Positions 47,383 to 57,179 of a stretch of 64,000 bases of DNA are shown here, piece after piece. This DNA is from Litchfieldia alkalitelluris (GTDB taxonomy: Bacteria > Bacillota > Bacilli > Bacillales > Bacillaceae_L), in contig NZ_KV917374.1 of the NCBI RefSeq assembly GCF_002019645.1, positions 3,980,696 through 4,044,695 of the forward strand, in the 5' to 3' direction. A program made the position numbers and the translations under genes. Numbering within the stretch: position 1 is the stretch's first letter; each line of letters begins with the position of its first letter. The notes under the pieces were generated by a model that was not told where the DNA came from, did no database searches, and saw nothing but the letters and a program-made list of their open reading frames with translations.

Positions 47383-49044
47383 TTACTCTTGCTCAGCGAA
47401 CCACCATTTATGAATATCATAGAAGTCGCTCTTTGCGTGGAATACATAGCCATTTAAGTTTTCAGGCATTGCACGGTGTACGTTTGGATAGTACAAGAAT
47501 GTGTATGCTTGATCTTCAGCAATGATTTTGTAGATTTGTCCATAAAGCTCTTTGTAAGCTTCTTGGTCAACTGTTTGTTTCGCTTGCTCCATTAACTTAT
47601 CAGCTTCTTCATTAGAATACCAAACAAAGTTTAAGCCTTCTTCTCTTTGGTTCGTATGGAAAATGTCTGATAACTCAGGGAATGTTGCTAAACTCCATCC
47701 TAATACTAAAGCATCGTAATCCCAGTTAGGTGCTGAAATTTGCTCGATATATGCACTCCACTCAACGATTTCAGGAGTCGCTTCGATACCAACTTCTTTA
47801 AATTGCTGTTGTAAAACTACAACGATATCTTCGCGGATTTTATTACCTTGGTTAGTCTTCATTACGAATGAGAACTTCTCTCCGTCTTTATCTAACCAAC
47901 CATCACCATCTGTGTCTTCCCATCCAGCTTCAGCTAGTAGAGATTTTGCTTGTTCAGGGTCATAATTGAATTGTGGTACATCTGAGTTATAAGCCCATGA
48001 TAATGGAGATTCAGGAACGTGTGCTACTTCTCCATCTCCATTCATTACAGCACTAACAATTTCTTCTCTGTTAATAGCATGTGTTAAAGCTTGACGTACT
48101 TTAGGATCTTGGAAACGCTCTTGTTGTTGGTTGAATCCAAGATATGTGTAAGATAATCCTAAACCAGACTCAATTTTAATACCTGGGAATGCTTTTGCAG
48201 TTTCAAGATCAGTACCAGGAACTGTGATGAAATCAACGTCACCAGCTTGGAATTGAGCTAATAATGCGTTTTGGTCAGGAACGATTTTGTAAGTGATTGA
48301 ATCTAAGTAAGGACGACCTTCATAATAATCATCGTTAGCAACAACTTTTACATATTCTCCATCAGCCCATGAATCAAATTTAAATGGACCAGTACCTACA
48401 GGAGATTTAGTATTGAATTCATTTTCACCTAAGTCACCCATTGGTACATCTTTTAGGATGTGCTCAGGAAGTACTGCAAAGCTTAGTGTAATTGGAACGA
48501 ATGTAACGTCAACAGAGCTTAATTTGAATTCTACAGTGTAGTCATCAATTTTTGTTACACTTTCAAGTGCTTCAAAGCTTGATCCACGCTCACCAACATA
48601 ATCTTCATGAAGAGGAATGCTGAAAGAGAATACTACATCATCTGCAGTCACTTCTTCACCGTCATGGAACTTAATTCCTTGCTTTAATTTTACAACATGT
48701 GTAAGACCATCATCAGATGAGTCCACACTTTCAGCTAAATCCATTTCTGTTTCAAACTTTTCGTTTGAAGTTACAAGACCATTGTAAATGAAACCTTCAA
48801 TGTTAGAACTTGGAACGTCAGTTGAGTAGTACGGGTTAAATAATGTAGGCTCACCGATAGATCCTACGATGATGTCTCCACCAACTACTGGCTCACCACT
48901 TGGAGCTTCCTCTTCTGGCTTTTCTTCTGCTGGTGTTTCTTCTGCTGGGCTCTCTGCATTATTGCCACCAGAGCAAGCCGCTAAAAATAGTGACATTGCA
49001 ATAGTTAAGCAAAGCATTAACCATAACGATTTTTTAAATTTCAT
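47383..49044 (-). CDS. appA: Oligopeptide-binding lipoprotein AppA (copy 2)
   Basis: SBP_bac_5 lipoprotein, 553 residues. Lipobox FLAAC (Cys24), a Pro/Glu-rich linker (AEETPAEEKPEEEAP), and mature domain from GGDIIVGSIGEPTLFNPYY. Region about 95-200 differs clearly from copy 1 (for example LVTSNEKFETEMDLAES against LVGGDTKFDPVNSLAED) while the rest is highly conserved. The pair likely recognises overlapping but not identical peptides. Confidence 0.95.
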   Translation of the reverse strand: MKFKKSLWLMLCLTIAMSLFLAACSGGNNAESPAEETPAEEKPEEEAPSGEPVVGGDIIVGSIGEPTLFNPYYSTDVPSSNIEGFIYNGLVTSNEKFETEMDLAESVDSSDDGLTHVVKLKQGIKFHDGEEVTADDVVFSFSIPLHEDYVGERGSSFEALESVTKIDDYTVEFKLSSVDVTFVPITLSFAVLPEHILKDVPMGDLGENEFNTKSPVGTGPFKFDSWADGEYVKVVANDDYYEGRPYLDSITYKIVPDQNALLAQFQAGDVDFITVPGTDLETAKAFPGIKIESGLGLSYTYLGFNQQQERFQDPKVRQALTHAINREEIVSAVMNGDGEVAHVPESPLSWAYNSDVPQFNYDPEQAKSLLAEAGWEDTDGDGWLDKDGEKFSFVMKTNQGNKIREDIVVVLQQQFKEVGIEATPEIVEWSAYIEQISAPNWDYDALVLGWSLATFPELSDIFHTNQREEGLNFVWYSNEEADKLMEQAKQTVDQEAYKELYGQIYKIIAEDQAYTFLYYPNVHRAMPENLNGYVFHAKSDFYDIHKWWFAEQE

Positions 49045-49163
49045 TCTAATTTTCCCCCTATCATAGTTTTAAAAATAATATCTTGAGTTACATTGTTACT
49101 AACCTTAGTCTACTTTTCTTCTATCGCCCCCCTTCAAGTAGTTAAAAAAACTGTTAGCCTAAC

Positions 49164-50189
49164 TTATTCATATAGATGACATGCAACAAAATGTTCTTCT
49201 TGAACTTCCCTAAATTCAGGAACAACTTGTTTACAAATTTCAGTTGCTGCTGGACATCTAGTATGAAATACACAGCCACTAGGTGGATTTGATGGGCTAG
49301 GCAACTCACCTTTTAATACAATTCGTTCTCGTCTAACTGCATTTTTTGATCTTGGTGTTGGTACTGCAGATAAAAGAGCTTGTGTATAAGGATGAAGCGG
49401 ATCAGCATATAATTTATTCTTTGGTGCCAATTCCATCATTTTTCCAAGATACATAACAGCTACTCGATCACTTATGTGCCTTACTACGCTTAAGTCATGT
49501 GATATAAAGATATAAGTAAGACCGAAATCTTCTTGTAAATCTTGCATTAAGTTAATAATTTGAGCTTGAATAGATACATCAAGCGCTGATACTGCTTCGT
49601 CAGCAATAATTAATTCAGGCTTTAATGCCAAGGCTCTTGCAATTCCAATCCTTTGTCTTTGTCCACCTGAAAACTCATGTGGATAACGATTGATAAAGGA
49701 TGAGTTTAAACCAACGGTTTCTAGTAATTCCTTAACCTTTTCATCTCTTTCTTTTGGTAAATATAGATTATGAGTGTTCAATGGCTCTTTAATAATGGAC
49801 CTCAACGTTTTCCGCGGATTTAATGTTGCAAACGGATCCTGGAATATCATTTGAATATCCTTACGAACTGTTTTCCTTAAATTATTTTCAGAGAGATGAG
49901 AAATGTCTCTACCCTTAAAGATTATTTTTCCATCAGTTGGCTCATACAAACGAATAATCGTTCTACCTGCGGTTGATTTACCACATCCTGATTCACCAAC
50001 GATACCAACGGTTTCACCTTTTTTGATTTTCAAGTTCAGCCCATCAACTGCTTTTACATTTCCTACTTGTTTTTGCAGCAATCCAGCTTTTATAGGAAAG
50101 TATTTTTTCACATCTATTAATTCTAATAATGTGCTAGTTTCTTCAGTTGATTCTGACTGATTTGCCACTTCTTCGTTTACTGATATCAT
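49164..50189 (-). CDS. appF: Oligopeptide ABC transporter ATP-binding protein AppF (copy 2)
   Basis: 341 residues, close to copy 1 except for the first 20 residues (MISVNEEVANQSES). Walker [10 protein letters not shown], signature FSGGQRQR, Cys cluster [23 protein letters not shown] precedes the ATG, which overlaps the appD copy 2 stop (ATGA); in operon 1 the same pair is separated by 15 bases. Confidence 0.94.
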   Translation of the reverse strand: MISVNEEVANQSESTEETSTLLELIDVKKYFPIKAGLLQKQVGNVKAVDGLNLKIKKGETVGIVGESGCGKSTAGRTIIRLYEPTDGKIIFKGRDISHLSENNLRKTVRKDIQMIFQDPFATLNPRKTLRSIIKEPLNTHNLYLPKERDEKVKELLETVGLNSSFINRYPHEFSGGQRQRIGIARALALKPELIIADEAVSALDVSIQAQIINLMQDLQEDFGLTYIFISHDLSVVRHISDRVAVMYLGKMMELAPKNKLYADPLHPYTQALLSAVPTPRSKNAVRRERIVLKGELPSPSNPPSGCVFHTRCPAATEICKQVVPEFREVQEEHFVACHLYE

Positions 50190-51169
50190 TGTAGCCCCTC
50201 CTTCTCTTCGTATAGGAAACAGCGCACGGAGCGACTACCATTCAATACCTTTAGTTGAGGTTGTTCTGAGAGACATCGATCAAACGCTTCAGAACAGCGT
50301 GGTGCAAATCTACACCCAGTAGGCATATTTTCGGGTGATGGAACATTTCCTTCAATTGATTGTAATCTACTAATCTCACCATCTATTGAAGGAACTGAAT
50401 TCATTAATCCTAGAGTATAAGGATGTAATGGTTCTTCAAACAAGTCATCAGTTGAAGCCTCTTCAACCACCTGTCCTCCATACATAACCACCACTCGTTC
50501 AGCTATCTCTGAAACAACACCCAAATCATGCGTAATTAACAGGATAGATGTATCAAACTTTCTACTTACTTCTTTCATTAAATCTAAAATTTGTGCTTGT
50601 ATCGTTACATCCAATGCGGTTGTTGGCTCGTCAGCTATTAATAGTTTGGGATTACAACTCATCGCTATAGCAATCATGACACGCTGTCTCATACCACCGG
50701 AAAGTCGGTGTGGATAGTCGTTAATGATTTCTGCCGCTCTTGAAAATCCAACCATTTCCAATAATTCGATTGCTTTTTTTACTGCTTCATTTTTAGACAT
50801 TTTTTGGTGATAAGTAAGCACTTCTGTTATTTGCTCACCAATCGTTAAAACTGGATTTAATGATGTCATCGGTTCTTGAAAGATCATTGAAATATCGTTC
50901 CCTCGAACCTTGCATAATTCTTTCTCAGAAAGATTCACTAAATTTTTTCCATCTAATAAGATTTCACCGTCAACAATTTTCCCAGCAGGACTTGGAACTA
51001 ATCCCATAATTGACAACGATGTAATACTTTTCCCGGATCCAGATTCACCAACAAGAGCAACCGTCTCACCCTTATTAATTGCGATGTCAACCCCATCTAC
51101 TGCTGGAATGACTGTCTTCTTCTTAAAAAAATGAGTTTTTAGATTTTTAACTTCTAATAACGTAGACAT
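50186..51169 (-). CDS. appD: Oligopeptide ABC transporter ATP-binding protein AppD (copy 2)
   Basis: 327 residues. Walker [11 protein letters not shown], signature LSGGMRQR, Walker [13 protein letters not shown], Cys cluster [15 protein letters not shown]. Slightly longer C-terminus than copy 1 (EEKEGLQ). GAGGG is 7 bases before the ATG. First gene of app operon 2; a CodY-like box lies about 92 bases upstream and a cre-like site further off. Confidence 0.94.
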   Translation of the reverse strand: MSTLLEVKNLKTHFFKKKTVIPAVDGVDIAINKGETVALVGESGSGKSITSLSIMGLVPSPAGKIVDGEILLDGKNLVNLSEKELCKVRGNDISMIFQEPMTSLNPVLTIGEQITEVLTYHQKMSKNEAVKKAIELLEMVGFSRAAEIINDYPHRLSGGMRQRVMIAIAMSCNPKLLIADEPTTALDVTIQAQILDLMKEVSRKFDTSILLITHDLGVVSEIAERVVVMYGGQVVEEASTDDLFEEPLHPYTLGLMNSVPSIDGEISRLQSIEGNVPSPENMPTGCRFAPRCSEAFDRCLSEQPQLKVLNGSRSVRCFLYEEKEGLQ

Positions 51170-51260
51170 TATAAATCCCTCACCATCCCTTATTAACCGA
51201 CATTTGCAAAATTTATCGTTTTTAATCTATGAAAATATAATAATTTGATTTGCAATATTG

Positions 51261-51275
51261 AATGTTCTGAAATGT
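51261..51275. promoter_or_regulatory. Candidate CodY box upstream of appD (copy 2)
   Basis: AATGTTCTGAAATGT, three mismatches from AATTTTCWGAAAATT. Weaker than the site in front of copy 1. Confidence 0.35.
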
Positions 51276-51551
51276 CCCAATTTCTAAATTTATAATATTA
51301 CAGTAAGATTACAAATTCAAGTAAATTTTTATAAAATTATTAATTTTTTCTATCTTCATTATATTTTTTATTATAACAATATTTAGACAGTGTTATTTTA
51401 ATATCATTTTTAATGTAGAATCTTTTAGTGTTAAACAAAAAATTCGCTATTATAATGGGAGTTTTATATTTTTATTTCATCATCCGTAGTTTTTTAAGAT
51501 ACTTTTATTCAATGATTATAAAAGTATTATTTTTTACAAAAAAATATGATT

Positions 51552-51565
51552 TGAAAACGCTTACT
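51552..51565. promoter_or_regulatory. Candidate CcpA cre site
   Basis: TGAAAACGCTTACT matches the cre consensus TGWNANCGNTNWCA at all but the last base. It lies about 380 bases before appD copy 2 and between that operon and the yjaZ terminator. No equivalent was seen for app operon 1. Confidence 0.4.
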
Positions 51566-51658
51566 ATAACAGATAATGTGAGAAAATCTTACAACTTCTT
51601 ATACTAATAAAGAATTTTTTTGCTGGGACTTCCGAAGTTTCTTGTATTTTGCCGAAAT

Positions 51659-51686
51659 AAAAAGAATAGCAAAAATTGCTATTCTT
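51659..51686 (-). terminator. Terminator of yjaZ
   Basis: AAGAATAGC-AATTTTT-GCTATTCTT followed by T residues on the minus strand. Confidence 0.82.
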
Positions 51687-51697
51687 CACTAATGGCA

Positions 51698-52501
51698 CTA
51701 AAGAGCCTCATCAATAAAATTCTCTGATGGTAGTTCCATCACTTGACTTGTTGTTTTTTGATTCTTAGTTAGATAATTACCTACTAGTTCATAGCCCATA
51801 GAGTATCCAAGCATTTTGGGAAGGGGAGAAAATCCATACAAAAGCCGTTGAAAATGAGGATGGTCTTTTGTTATATCTTGATGATTCTTATAGTACCTAG
51901 CCCATAACCTTTCTAATTGACTTTTAGTATAGTAATGCGTCCATTTTGCAGTATAATCTTCTCCTAACCGCTCACGAACTGAATGCTCTGCGAGACCTTC
52001 TAGGATCATTGTATCGAGCAAATGGTACTCACCTTCTTGTTTTTTGTATTTTGATAACCTATAAACATGATTAAATTCATGTGTAAAAACAGCTCTTATT
52101 TCTGAATCTGTATTTTCCTCTGATAAAAACAAAAATAGCTTATCATGAAAAGCAATTCCTGATTTCCCATTAAATTCTTTATAAATAGTTCTATTTGTTT
52201 GATCAGATGGAAAGATAAATATCGGGATATTGGGAACTTTCCAATCTTTCTTAAGTTTTGCTTCTTGGTCCTGGACGATTTTCCAAGGTTTTTTTTCGAC
52301 AAAGGCTTTTAATCTACTTTCATCTTCTTTATTTGGTCGATACATACCATTCATGTTTAAAAATTGATAAATTTCTTGTGCAGTTACAGACTCTTTAAAG
52401 TAAGGTTGTAGTTTTTCACACAATAAAATGGGATTATCATATGAATCATTAAGCCATTCCTTTGTTAAAGTAACAATCAATTGTGACACCTCTTCATGCA
52501 T
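51698..52501 (-). CDS. yjaZ: DUF2268 zinc-metallopeptidase-like protein YjaZ
   Basis: Predicted zincin peptidase, 267 residues, cytoplasmic. The HExxH motif appears as HEFNH (141-145) in AVFTHEFNHVYRL, with a downstream Glu in LEGLAEHSV as likely third ligand, the pattern of the DUF2268 family. Same place as B. subtilis yjaZ, between fabF and app. The start is uncertain: ATG 52501 has no clear Shine-Dalgarno, and a TTG nine codons further in is better placed behind AAGAGGTG. Substrate unknown. Confidence 0.82.
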   Translation of the reverse strand: MHEEVSQLIVTLTKEWLNDSYDNPILLCEKLQPYFKESVTAQEIYQFLNMNGMYRPNKEDESRLKAFVEKKPWKIVQDQEAKLKKDWKVPNIPIFIFPSDQTNRTIYKEFNGKSGIAFHDKLFLFLSEENTDSEIRAVFTHEFNHVYRLSKYKKQEGEYHLLDTMILEGLAEHSVRERLGEDYTAKWTHYYTKSQLERLWARYYKNHQDITKDHPHFQRLLYGFSPLPKMLGYSMGYELVGNYLTKNQKTTSQVMELPSENFIDEAL

Positions 52502-52548
52502 TTTTAACAAAGTATGCTTCAGTCATTTTTTCGTTCTTATTGATGTAC

Positions 52549-52599
52549 AAAAAAGTACCTAACCCCTCTCAAGTAATAATCATGGGGTTAGGTACTTTT
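52549..52599 (-). terminator. Terminator of fabH-fabF
   Basis: Arms AAAAGTACCTAACCCC and GGGGTTAGGTACTTTT; TTTTTT on the minus strand. Confidence 0.9.
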
Positions 52600-52604
52600 A
52601 AATT

Positions 52605-53843
52605 TTACTGATATTTTTTAAAGATAATGGTTGCATTGTGACCACCAAAACCAAGTGAATTACTTAAGGCTGCACGTACTGTCTGCTTTCTAGCTTTATT
52701 CGGTACATAGTCTAAATCACATTCAGGATCTGGAGTCTCATAATTAATTGTCGGTGGAACAATATCCTCATTTATGGCTAAAACTGAGAAGATTGCCTCA
52801 ACTCCTCCTGCTGCACCCAATAAATGACCTGTCATCGATTTTGTAGAACTTATCGCGAGTTTTTGTGCGTGGTCACCAAAAACTTCCTTGATTGCGAGAG
52901 TTTCAAATTTATCATTATATTCTGTACTTGTTCCATGAGCATTTACATAATCAATTTCATTTGGTTCAAGACCAGCATCTTGAATCGCTTGTCTCATTGC
53001 TCTTACGCCACCTTCACCATTTGGTGCTGGTTGTGTAATATGATATGCGTCACCTGTTGCCCCATATCCAACTATCTCTGCATAAATTTTTGCTCCACGT
53101 GCTAATGCATGCTCAAGCTCTTCAATCACTATTATTCCTGCCCCTTCACCCATAACAAAACCATCACGATTTTTATCAAATGGACGACTGGCTGTTTTAG
53201 GATCAGGATTAAAAGATAATGCCTTTGCAGAACAGAAGCCTGCAAATGACATGTTTGTTAATGGAGCTTCAGTTCCACCAGTGATCATAACATCTGCGTC
53301 ACCACGTTGAATAACCTTGAATGCATCACCAATTGAGTTTGTTCCAGTAGCACATGCTGTCACTGTACAAGTATTAATACCCTTTGCACCAAGAGCAATA
53401 GACACCTGACCGGCTGCCATATCAGGAATCATCATCGGCACATAAAATGGACTTACTCGACGATAACCTTTTTCAAGGAAAATACTATGCTGTTGTTCAT
53501 GTGTTTCCATACCACCAATACCTGAACCAATCCACACACCTACGCGTGGCGCAATTTCTTCAGTTATTTCTAACTCAGCGTCTTTCACAGCCATAAATGA
53601 AGCTGCTAGAGCATATTGTGTAAAACGATCCATTCTGCGAGCATCTTTTTTATCCATAAAATTCTCTGGGTTGAAATCTTTAAGCTCTGCAGCTACTTTT
53701 GCAGGTAACCCTTCAATATTCACTCGTGTTAATGGGCCTATTCCTGATACACCATCTAAGGCATTTTTCCATGATGTTGCAGTATCATTTCCTATTGGCG
53801 TTAATGCTCCTAATCCGGTTACAACGACTCTTTTTTTATCCAA
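52605..53843 (-). CDS. fabF: 3-oxoacyl-ACP synthase II FabF
   Basis: Elongating condensing enzyme (KAS II) of type II fatty acid synthesis, target of cerulenin and platensimycin. The 412 residues have the Cys-His-His triad at Cys164 (TACATGT), His303 (NAHGTST) and His340 ([10 protein letters not shown]). Translation begins at TTG 53843 behind GGAGATG; no in-frame ATG fits. It follows fabH by 95 bases and shares its FapR-controlled promoter. Confidence 0.97.
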   Translation of the reverse strand: MDKKRVVVTGLGALTPIGNDTATSWKNALDGVSGIGPLTRVNIEGLPAKVAAELKDFNPENFMDKKDARRMDRFTQYALAASFMAVKDAELEITEEIAPRVGVWIGSGIGGMETHEQQHSIFLEKGYRRVSPFYVPMMIPDMAAGQVSIALGAKGINTCTVTACATGTNSIGDAFKVIQRGDADVMITGGTEAPLTNMSFAGFCSAKALSFNPDPKTASRPFDKNRDGFVMGEGAGIIVIEELEHALARGAKIYAEIVGYGATGDAYHITQPAPNGEGGVRAMRQAIQDAGLEPNEIDYVNAHGTSTEYNDKFETLAIKEVFGDHAQKLAISSTKSMTGHLLGAAGGVEAIFSVLAINEDIVPPTINYETPDPECDLDYVPNKARKQTVRAALSNSLGFGGHNATIIFKKYQ

Positions 53844-53938
53844 TGTGATGTCATCTCCTATACTAGAATTTTCTTTAGAAATATAATTATTATTTCATTA
53901 GGGGGATTAAATTCTTTAAAAACTAAACCTTTTGATTA

Positions 53939-54871
53939 TTATTTACCCCATCTAATAGCAACCGCACCCCATGTAAGGCCACCACCAAAACCAACCATTA
54001 CAATAACATCATTATCCTTTATCTTTCCAGCTTCAATTTCCTCATAAAGTGAAAGTGGAATTGACGCAGCAGATGTATTGCCATATTTGTGAACGGTCTT
54101 AGACATTTTCTCTTCAGGTAAATTTAACCTTTGCCTTGCAGCTTCCATGATTCTAATATTTGCTTGATGTGGAATTAAAAAGTCCACATCCTCTTGAGTA
54201 AGACCTGCTTTTTCAAGGACACGAACACTTGATTCACCCATTTGCCTTACCGCAAATTTGAATACTTCTCTACCATTCATAATAATATACTCGTCCTGGT
54301 AAAGATGCTTACCACCAGTACCGTCTGCACCTAATTCAAATGCTAGAATACCTTTACCCTTTGAAACAGGCCCCATAACAACTGCTCCAGCGCCATCTCC
54401 AAATAGGACAGCTGTATTACGATCATCCCAGTTAGTTACTTTCGATAGTTTTTCAACGCCAACAACTAAAATATGCTTGTAACTACCAGATTCGATAAAT
54501 TGTTTTGCTGTTGCCATCCCATACATAAAGCCAGCACATGCAGCACTTACATCCATTGCAGCAGCATTCCATGCTCCTAGTCTTTCCTGAATCATACAAG
54601 ATACTGAAGGAAACGGTCGATCAGGAGTAACTGTTGCAACAAGGATTAAATCTATCTCTTCAGGAGAAATCCCGGCATTTTCGATTGCTGAGGTACTTGC
54701 ATGAAAGGCCATATCTGATGTATCTACATCATCTCCAGCAATTCTTCTCTCCTCAATCCCTGTTCGTGTTCGTATCCATTCGTCTGAAGTATCAACTATT
54801 TTTTCTAAATCGTGGTTTGTTACTACCTTTTCAGGTACATAACGTCCTATCCCTATGATCCCTGCATTCAT
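53939..54871 (-). CDS. fabH: 3-oxoacyl-ACP synthase III FabH (FabHA)
   Basis: Starts fatty acid synthesis by condensing acyl-CoA (in bacilli usually branched-chain) with malonyl-ACP. The 310 residues have Cys112 (AACAGF), His235 (IPHQAN) and Asn265 (YGNTSAAS). The N-terminal [15 protein letters not shown] is typical of FabHA. First gene of the fabH-fabF operon with a clear sigma-A promoter and FapR operator upstream. Confidence 0.97.
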   Translation of the reverse strand: MNAGIIGIGRYVPEKVVTNHDLEKIVDTSDEWIRTRTGIEERRIAGDDVDTSDMAFHASTSAIENAGISPEEIDLILVATVTPDRPFPSVSCMIQERLGAWNAAAMDVSAACAGFMYGMATAKQFIESGSYKHILVVGVEKLSKVTNWDDRNTAVLFGDGAGAVVMGPVSKGKGILAFELGADGTGGKHLYQDEYIIMNGREVFKFAVRQMGESSVRVLEKAGLTQEDVDFLIPHQANIRIMEAARQRLNLPEEKMSKTVHKYGNTSAASIPLSLYEEIEAGKIKDNDVIVMVGFGGGLTWGAVAIRWGK

Positions 54872-55002
54872 ATTCGCATCTCCTTAATTCAATTATTTAA
54901 ATTATTAATGGTCTTAAAAGACAATGTAATTTTAAAAGAAATAATGTTAGGCTTTCTAATTTCAGAGTATATGATTATTTTCTAAAGTAATTGTTATCAA
55001 TT
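54872..55002. other. fabH leader
   Basis: AT-rich 5' leader between the FapR-controlled promoter and fabH. Nothing else recognised; from 55049 to 55241 the upstream region also shows no CDS. Confidence 0.4.
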
Positions 55003-55048
55003 ATTATGACTTGGTACTAATTTTAATCTATTTTGCATTTATAAGCAA
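55003..55048 (-). promoter_or_regulatory. fabH-fabF promoter with FapR operator
   Basis: Minus strand: TTGCTT (55043-55048), 17-base spacer, TAAAAT (55020-55025), then the operator ATTAGTACCAAGTCATAAT (55003-55021) covering the start site. It matches the FapR consensus half-site TTAGTACC and pairs with the same type of site at fabI. Confidence 0.82.
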
Positions 55049-55241
55049 CATTTTAACGTTCAACATTTAAAAGCAAACAGTGTTTTTATTTGCGGAAGAA
55101 ACAACAGGCCATCATAAAAAGAAGAGCCTAAAGAATTTATATAGTGATACATGTCTATTGCTAATTCATTCTTATAACATAGATTATTATAGGAGCCAGT
55201 AAAAGCTATTCGGTAATTTTGGAATCAAGGAGGTACGTTAA

Positions 55242-55583
55242 ATGGAAAAGGGAAAGGGCGAAGTATCTAACCAAATAGATAAAAAAGCAGACGAACCATT
55301 AGAACAGTCAGGAACTCAAGAACAATCTGAGCGTAATGAAAATACTGAAACAGTTGATCCCTTTACAAGACTCATGTTTGGAGGGAAACGCCCAAGAAGT
55401 TTTGAGGATGTAACAAAAACAGAGGAAGTAAGCAAGTCTACTACTGATGACCAAAATATGGACTTTACTCAATATTACACTCTAATGGAACAGGTTGATG
55501 ATATTCTTGGTTCTTATAACCGAATTAAACCTGTCATAAAGGAACTATCTCCTTTGTTAAACTTTATAAAGAAGTGGAAATAG
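55242..55583 (+). CDS. Hypothetical acidic protein (at the yjzB position)
   Basis: A 113-residue hydrophilic protein with AAGGAGG 8 bases before its ATG. The N-terminal 40 residues are Lys/Glu/Gln-rich and likely disordered; then a conserved-looking patch DPFTRLMFGGKRPRSFED (about 43-60) and an amphipathic C-terminus (DDILGSYNRIKPVIKELSPL). It stands between fabH and comZ, divergent from fabH, where B. subtilis has yjzB, but homology is not established. Function unknown. Confidence 0.65.
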   Translation: MEKGKGEVSNQIDKKADEPLEQSGTQEQSERNENTETVDPFTRLMFGGKRPRSFEDVTKTEEVSKSTTDDQNMDFTQYYTLMEQVDDILGSYNRIKPVIKELSPLLNFIKKWK

Positions 55584-55700
55584 CTGTTGAAAATGAGCAA
55601 AATTTTAAAGAGGAGCCCAATAAGCTTGATAGTAAACAGGCAACTTATCGGACATCCTCTTTCTATTTGTCTATTTCTGCTCTTACCCTTTTAGAATTAA

Positions 55701-55883
55701 TTACTCATTTGCTTCATTTTTCCCCAACTCATAGGCATCATTCATCACTTTTGTTAGTAATGCCATAAATGGTTGAAGTTTGTCCATTGTCATTTCAACG
55801 CCAACTTCATCGAGCATTTCTTTTGCTTCCGGAAGGTATTTCATTGCTATCTGCATAAATTGCATGGACTTTTCTTGATTCAT
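55701..55883 (-). CDS. comZ: ComG operon repressor ComZ
   Basis: Small helical protein (60 residues) that in B. subtilis lowers comG transcription and so reduces competence. The family core is plain: MQFMQIAMKYLPEAKEMLDE and the tail MNDAYELGKNEA. AGGAG precedes the ATG. It follows med by 34 bases on the same strand, the med-comZ operon of B. subtilis. Confidence 0.92.
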   Translation of the reverse strand: MNQEKSMQFMQIAMKYLPEAKEMLDEVGVEMTMDKLQPFMALLTKVMNDAYELGKNEANE

Positions 55884-55917
55884 ATCGTTCTCTCCTGTTC
55901 ACATTTTAGTTTTAGAT

Positions 55918-56883
55918 TTACTGAATTTGGTTTGGGAGCAATCCACTTTCAGTATATTCTTTTATGTACTCCTCAAGCTCTGTTTGGAACTTTAGATCAA
56001 CACTGGAACTATATTGTCCCATAGATATAACACCATCTTTAAAATCAAAGGACAAATTCCCAGATTCTAATTTTCCATCATTATATAACTCTGCCACTAA
56101 CTCGTATAATACATCAACATGTTGAACCGTACTCGTTAACACTGTTCCTTCTCCTAAATCCGACTGGTCTGAAACAAAACCAATCGCATACAAGCCTTCC
56201 TCTCTTAGCTTTTCTATTACTGGAACATTATAGCCATCACCAGCTGGGTACACTACATCTACTCCATCATTAATAAATTTATCTAAAAGAAGAAGTGCAG
56301 TTTCTTTATCATCCCAACTCTCAACAAATTGAATCTTCACTTCAACTTCTTCATTTTGGAATAATGCACCTTCAAAAAATCCATTTACTTCAGGTTGCCA
56401 CTCAAATGAGGCCAATACACCTACTGTATTAGTCTTGGTCATTTCTCCTGCTACCATACCACCAAAAAAGCCCATTGCATGAGCCTCAAAATTGAGAGAA
56501 GTCGTATTGTCTTTTTTAGCCTCACCATTAAATGATATAAAGTGTACGTCAGGATATTGGTCTGCTATTGTATTAAAAATAGGAGCAAACTCACTACCAT
56601 GTCCAAAAATAAGGTTTACACCATTTTCTACGAATTCATTCACAGTTCTTTCAGTTGCTTCTATGGTATTAATTCCTTCTTTATAGAATACGTCAACATC
56701 CATTTCTGATTGGATCTTTAACATTCCTTGATAACCTTTTGTTCCCCATACTTGGTCATTAATTGAATCATAGACAAGTAATCCTACTTTTTGTAGCTGA
56801 CCAGATGAATTAGACTGACTACAACCAACCAACGTATTCAATACTAAAAAAATAATTATAATAATAGCAAAAGGCCTGTACAT
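55918..56883 (-). CDS. med: Med, BMP-family lipoprotein (positive regulator of comK)
   Basis: Basic membrane protein family (periplasmic-binding fold) lipoprotein, 321 residues from ATG 56883 (AGGAG 8 bases upstream). Signal with lipobox LVGC (about 17-20), then a two-lobed BMP domain with VGLLVYDSINDQVWGTKGYQG and the binding-site segment YPAGDGYNVPV. In B. subtilis Med raises comK expression through an unknown route. A small hairpin GGAAAGC/GCTTTCC lies in its leader at about 56900-56940. Confidence 0.92.
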   Translation of the reverse strand: MYRPFAIIIIIFLVLNTLVGCSQSNSSGQLQKVGLLVYDSINDQVWGTKGYQGMLKIQSEMDVDVFYKEGINTIEATERTVNEFVENGVNLIFGHGSEFAPIFNTIADQYPDVHFISFNGEAKKDNTTSLNFEAHAMGFFGGMVAGEMTKTNTVGVLASFEWQPEVNGFFEGALFQNEEVEVKIQFVESWDDKETALLLLDKFINDGVDVVYPAGDGYNVPVIEKLREEGLYAIGFVSDQSDLGEGTVLTSTVQHVDVLYELVAELYNDGKLESGNLSFDFKDGVISMGQYSSSVDLKFQTELEEYIKEYTESGLLPNQIQ

Positions 56884-57138
56884 GACCATCAACTCCTTTA
56901 GGAAAGCACGAACTCCGGGTCAATCCTGTGAAGCTTTCCATAATTATTGTGACTGCTTAAGGACTGTAATAGCAATAACCCCAATGGGATTAGTAGTCCC
57001 TTAGATTTGGAATTGAGTTCAAATATTCAATAACTTAGCACCACTAAAAAACTATCCCTAAACATAGGTAACCTAAAAATGCACATATGTATCCACTTAT
57101 ATTTTAACCTCCTAATCTATGAAAGTAAAAGAAAAAGT

Positions 57139-57179
57139 GGGAAAATGGGTTAACTAAATCTTTGATTAACCCATTTTCC
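57139..57179 (-). terminator. Terminator of yjaU-yjaV
   Basis: Arms GGAAAATGGGTTAATC and GTTAACCCATTTTCC, then a pyrimidine-rich T run on the minus strand. It overlaps the yjaV 3' end. Confidence 0.8.

Larger units (their letters stand above)
51170..51658. other. Control region upstream of app operon 2
   Basis: AT-rich. Holds the CodY-like box at 51261 and the cre-like site at 51552. No CDS. No extended similarity to the control region of operon 1 is visible by eye. Confidence 0.4.

Noticed and set aside
52549-52599. FapR-like TTAGGTAC in the fabF 3' region
   Set aside because: It is part of the perfect stem of the fabF terminator.
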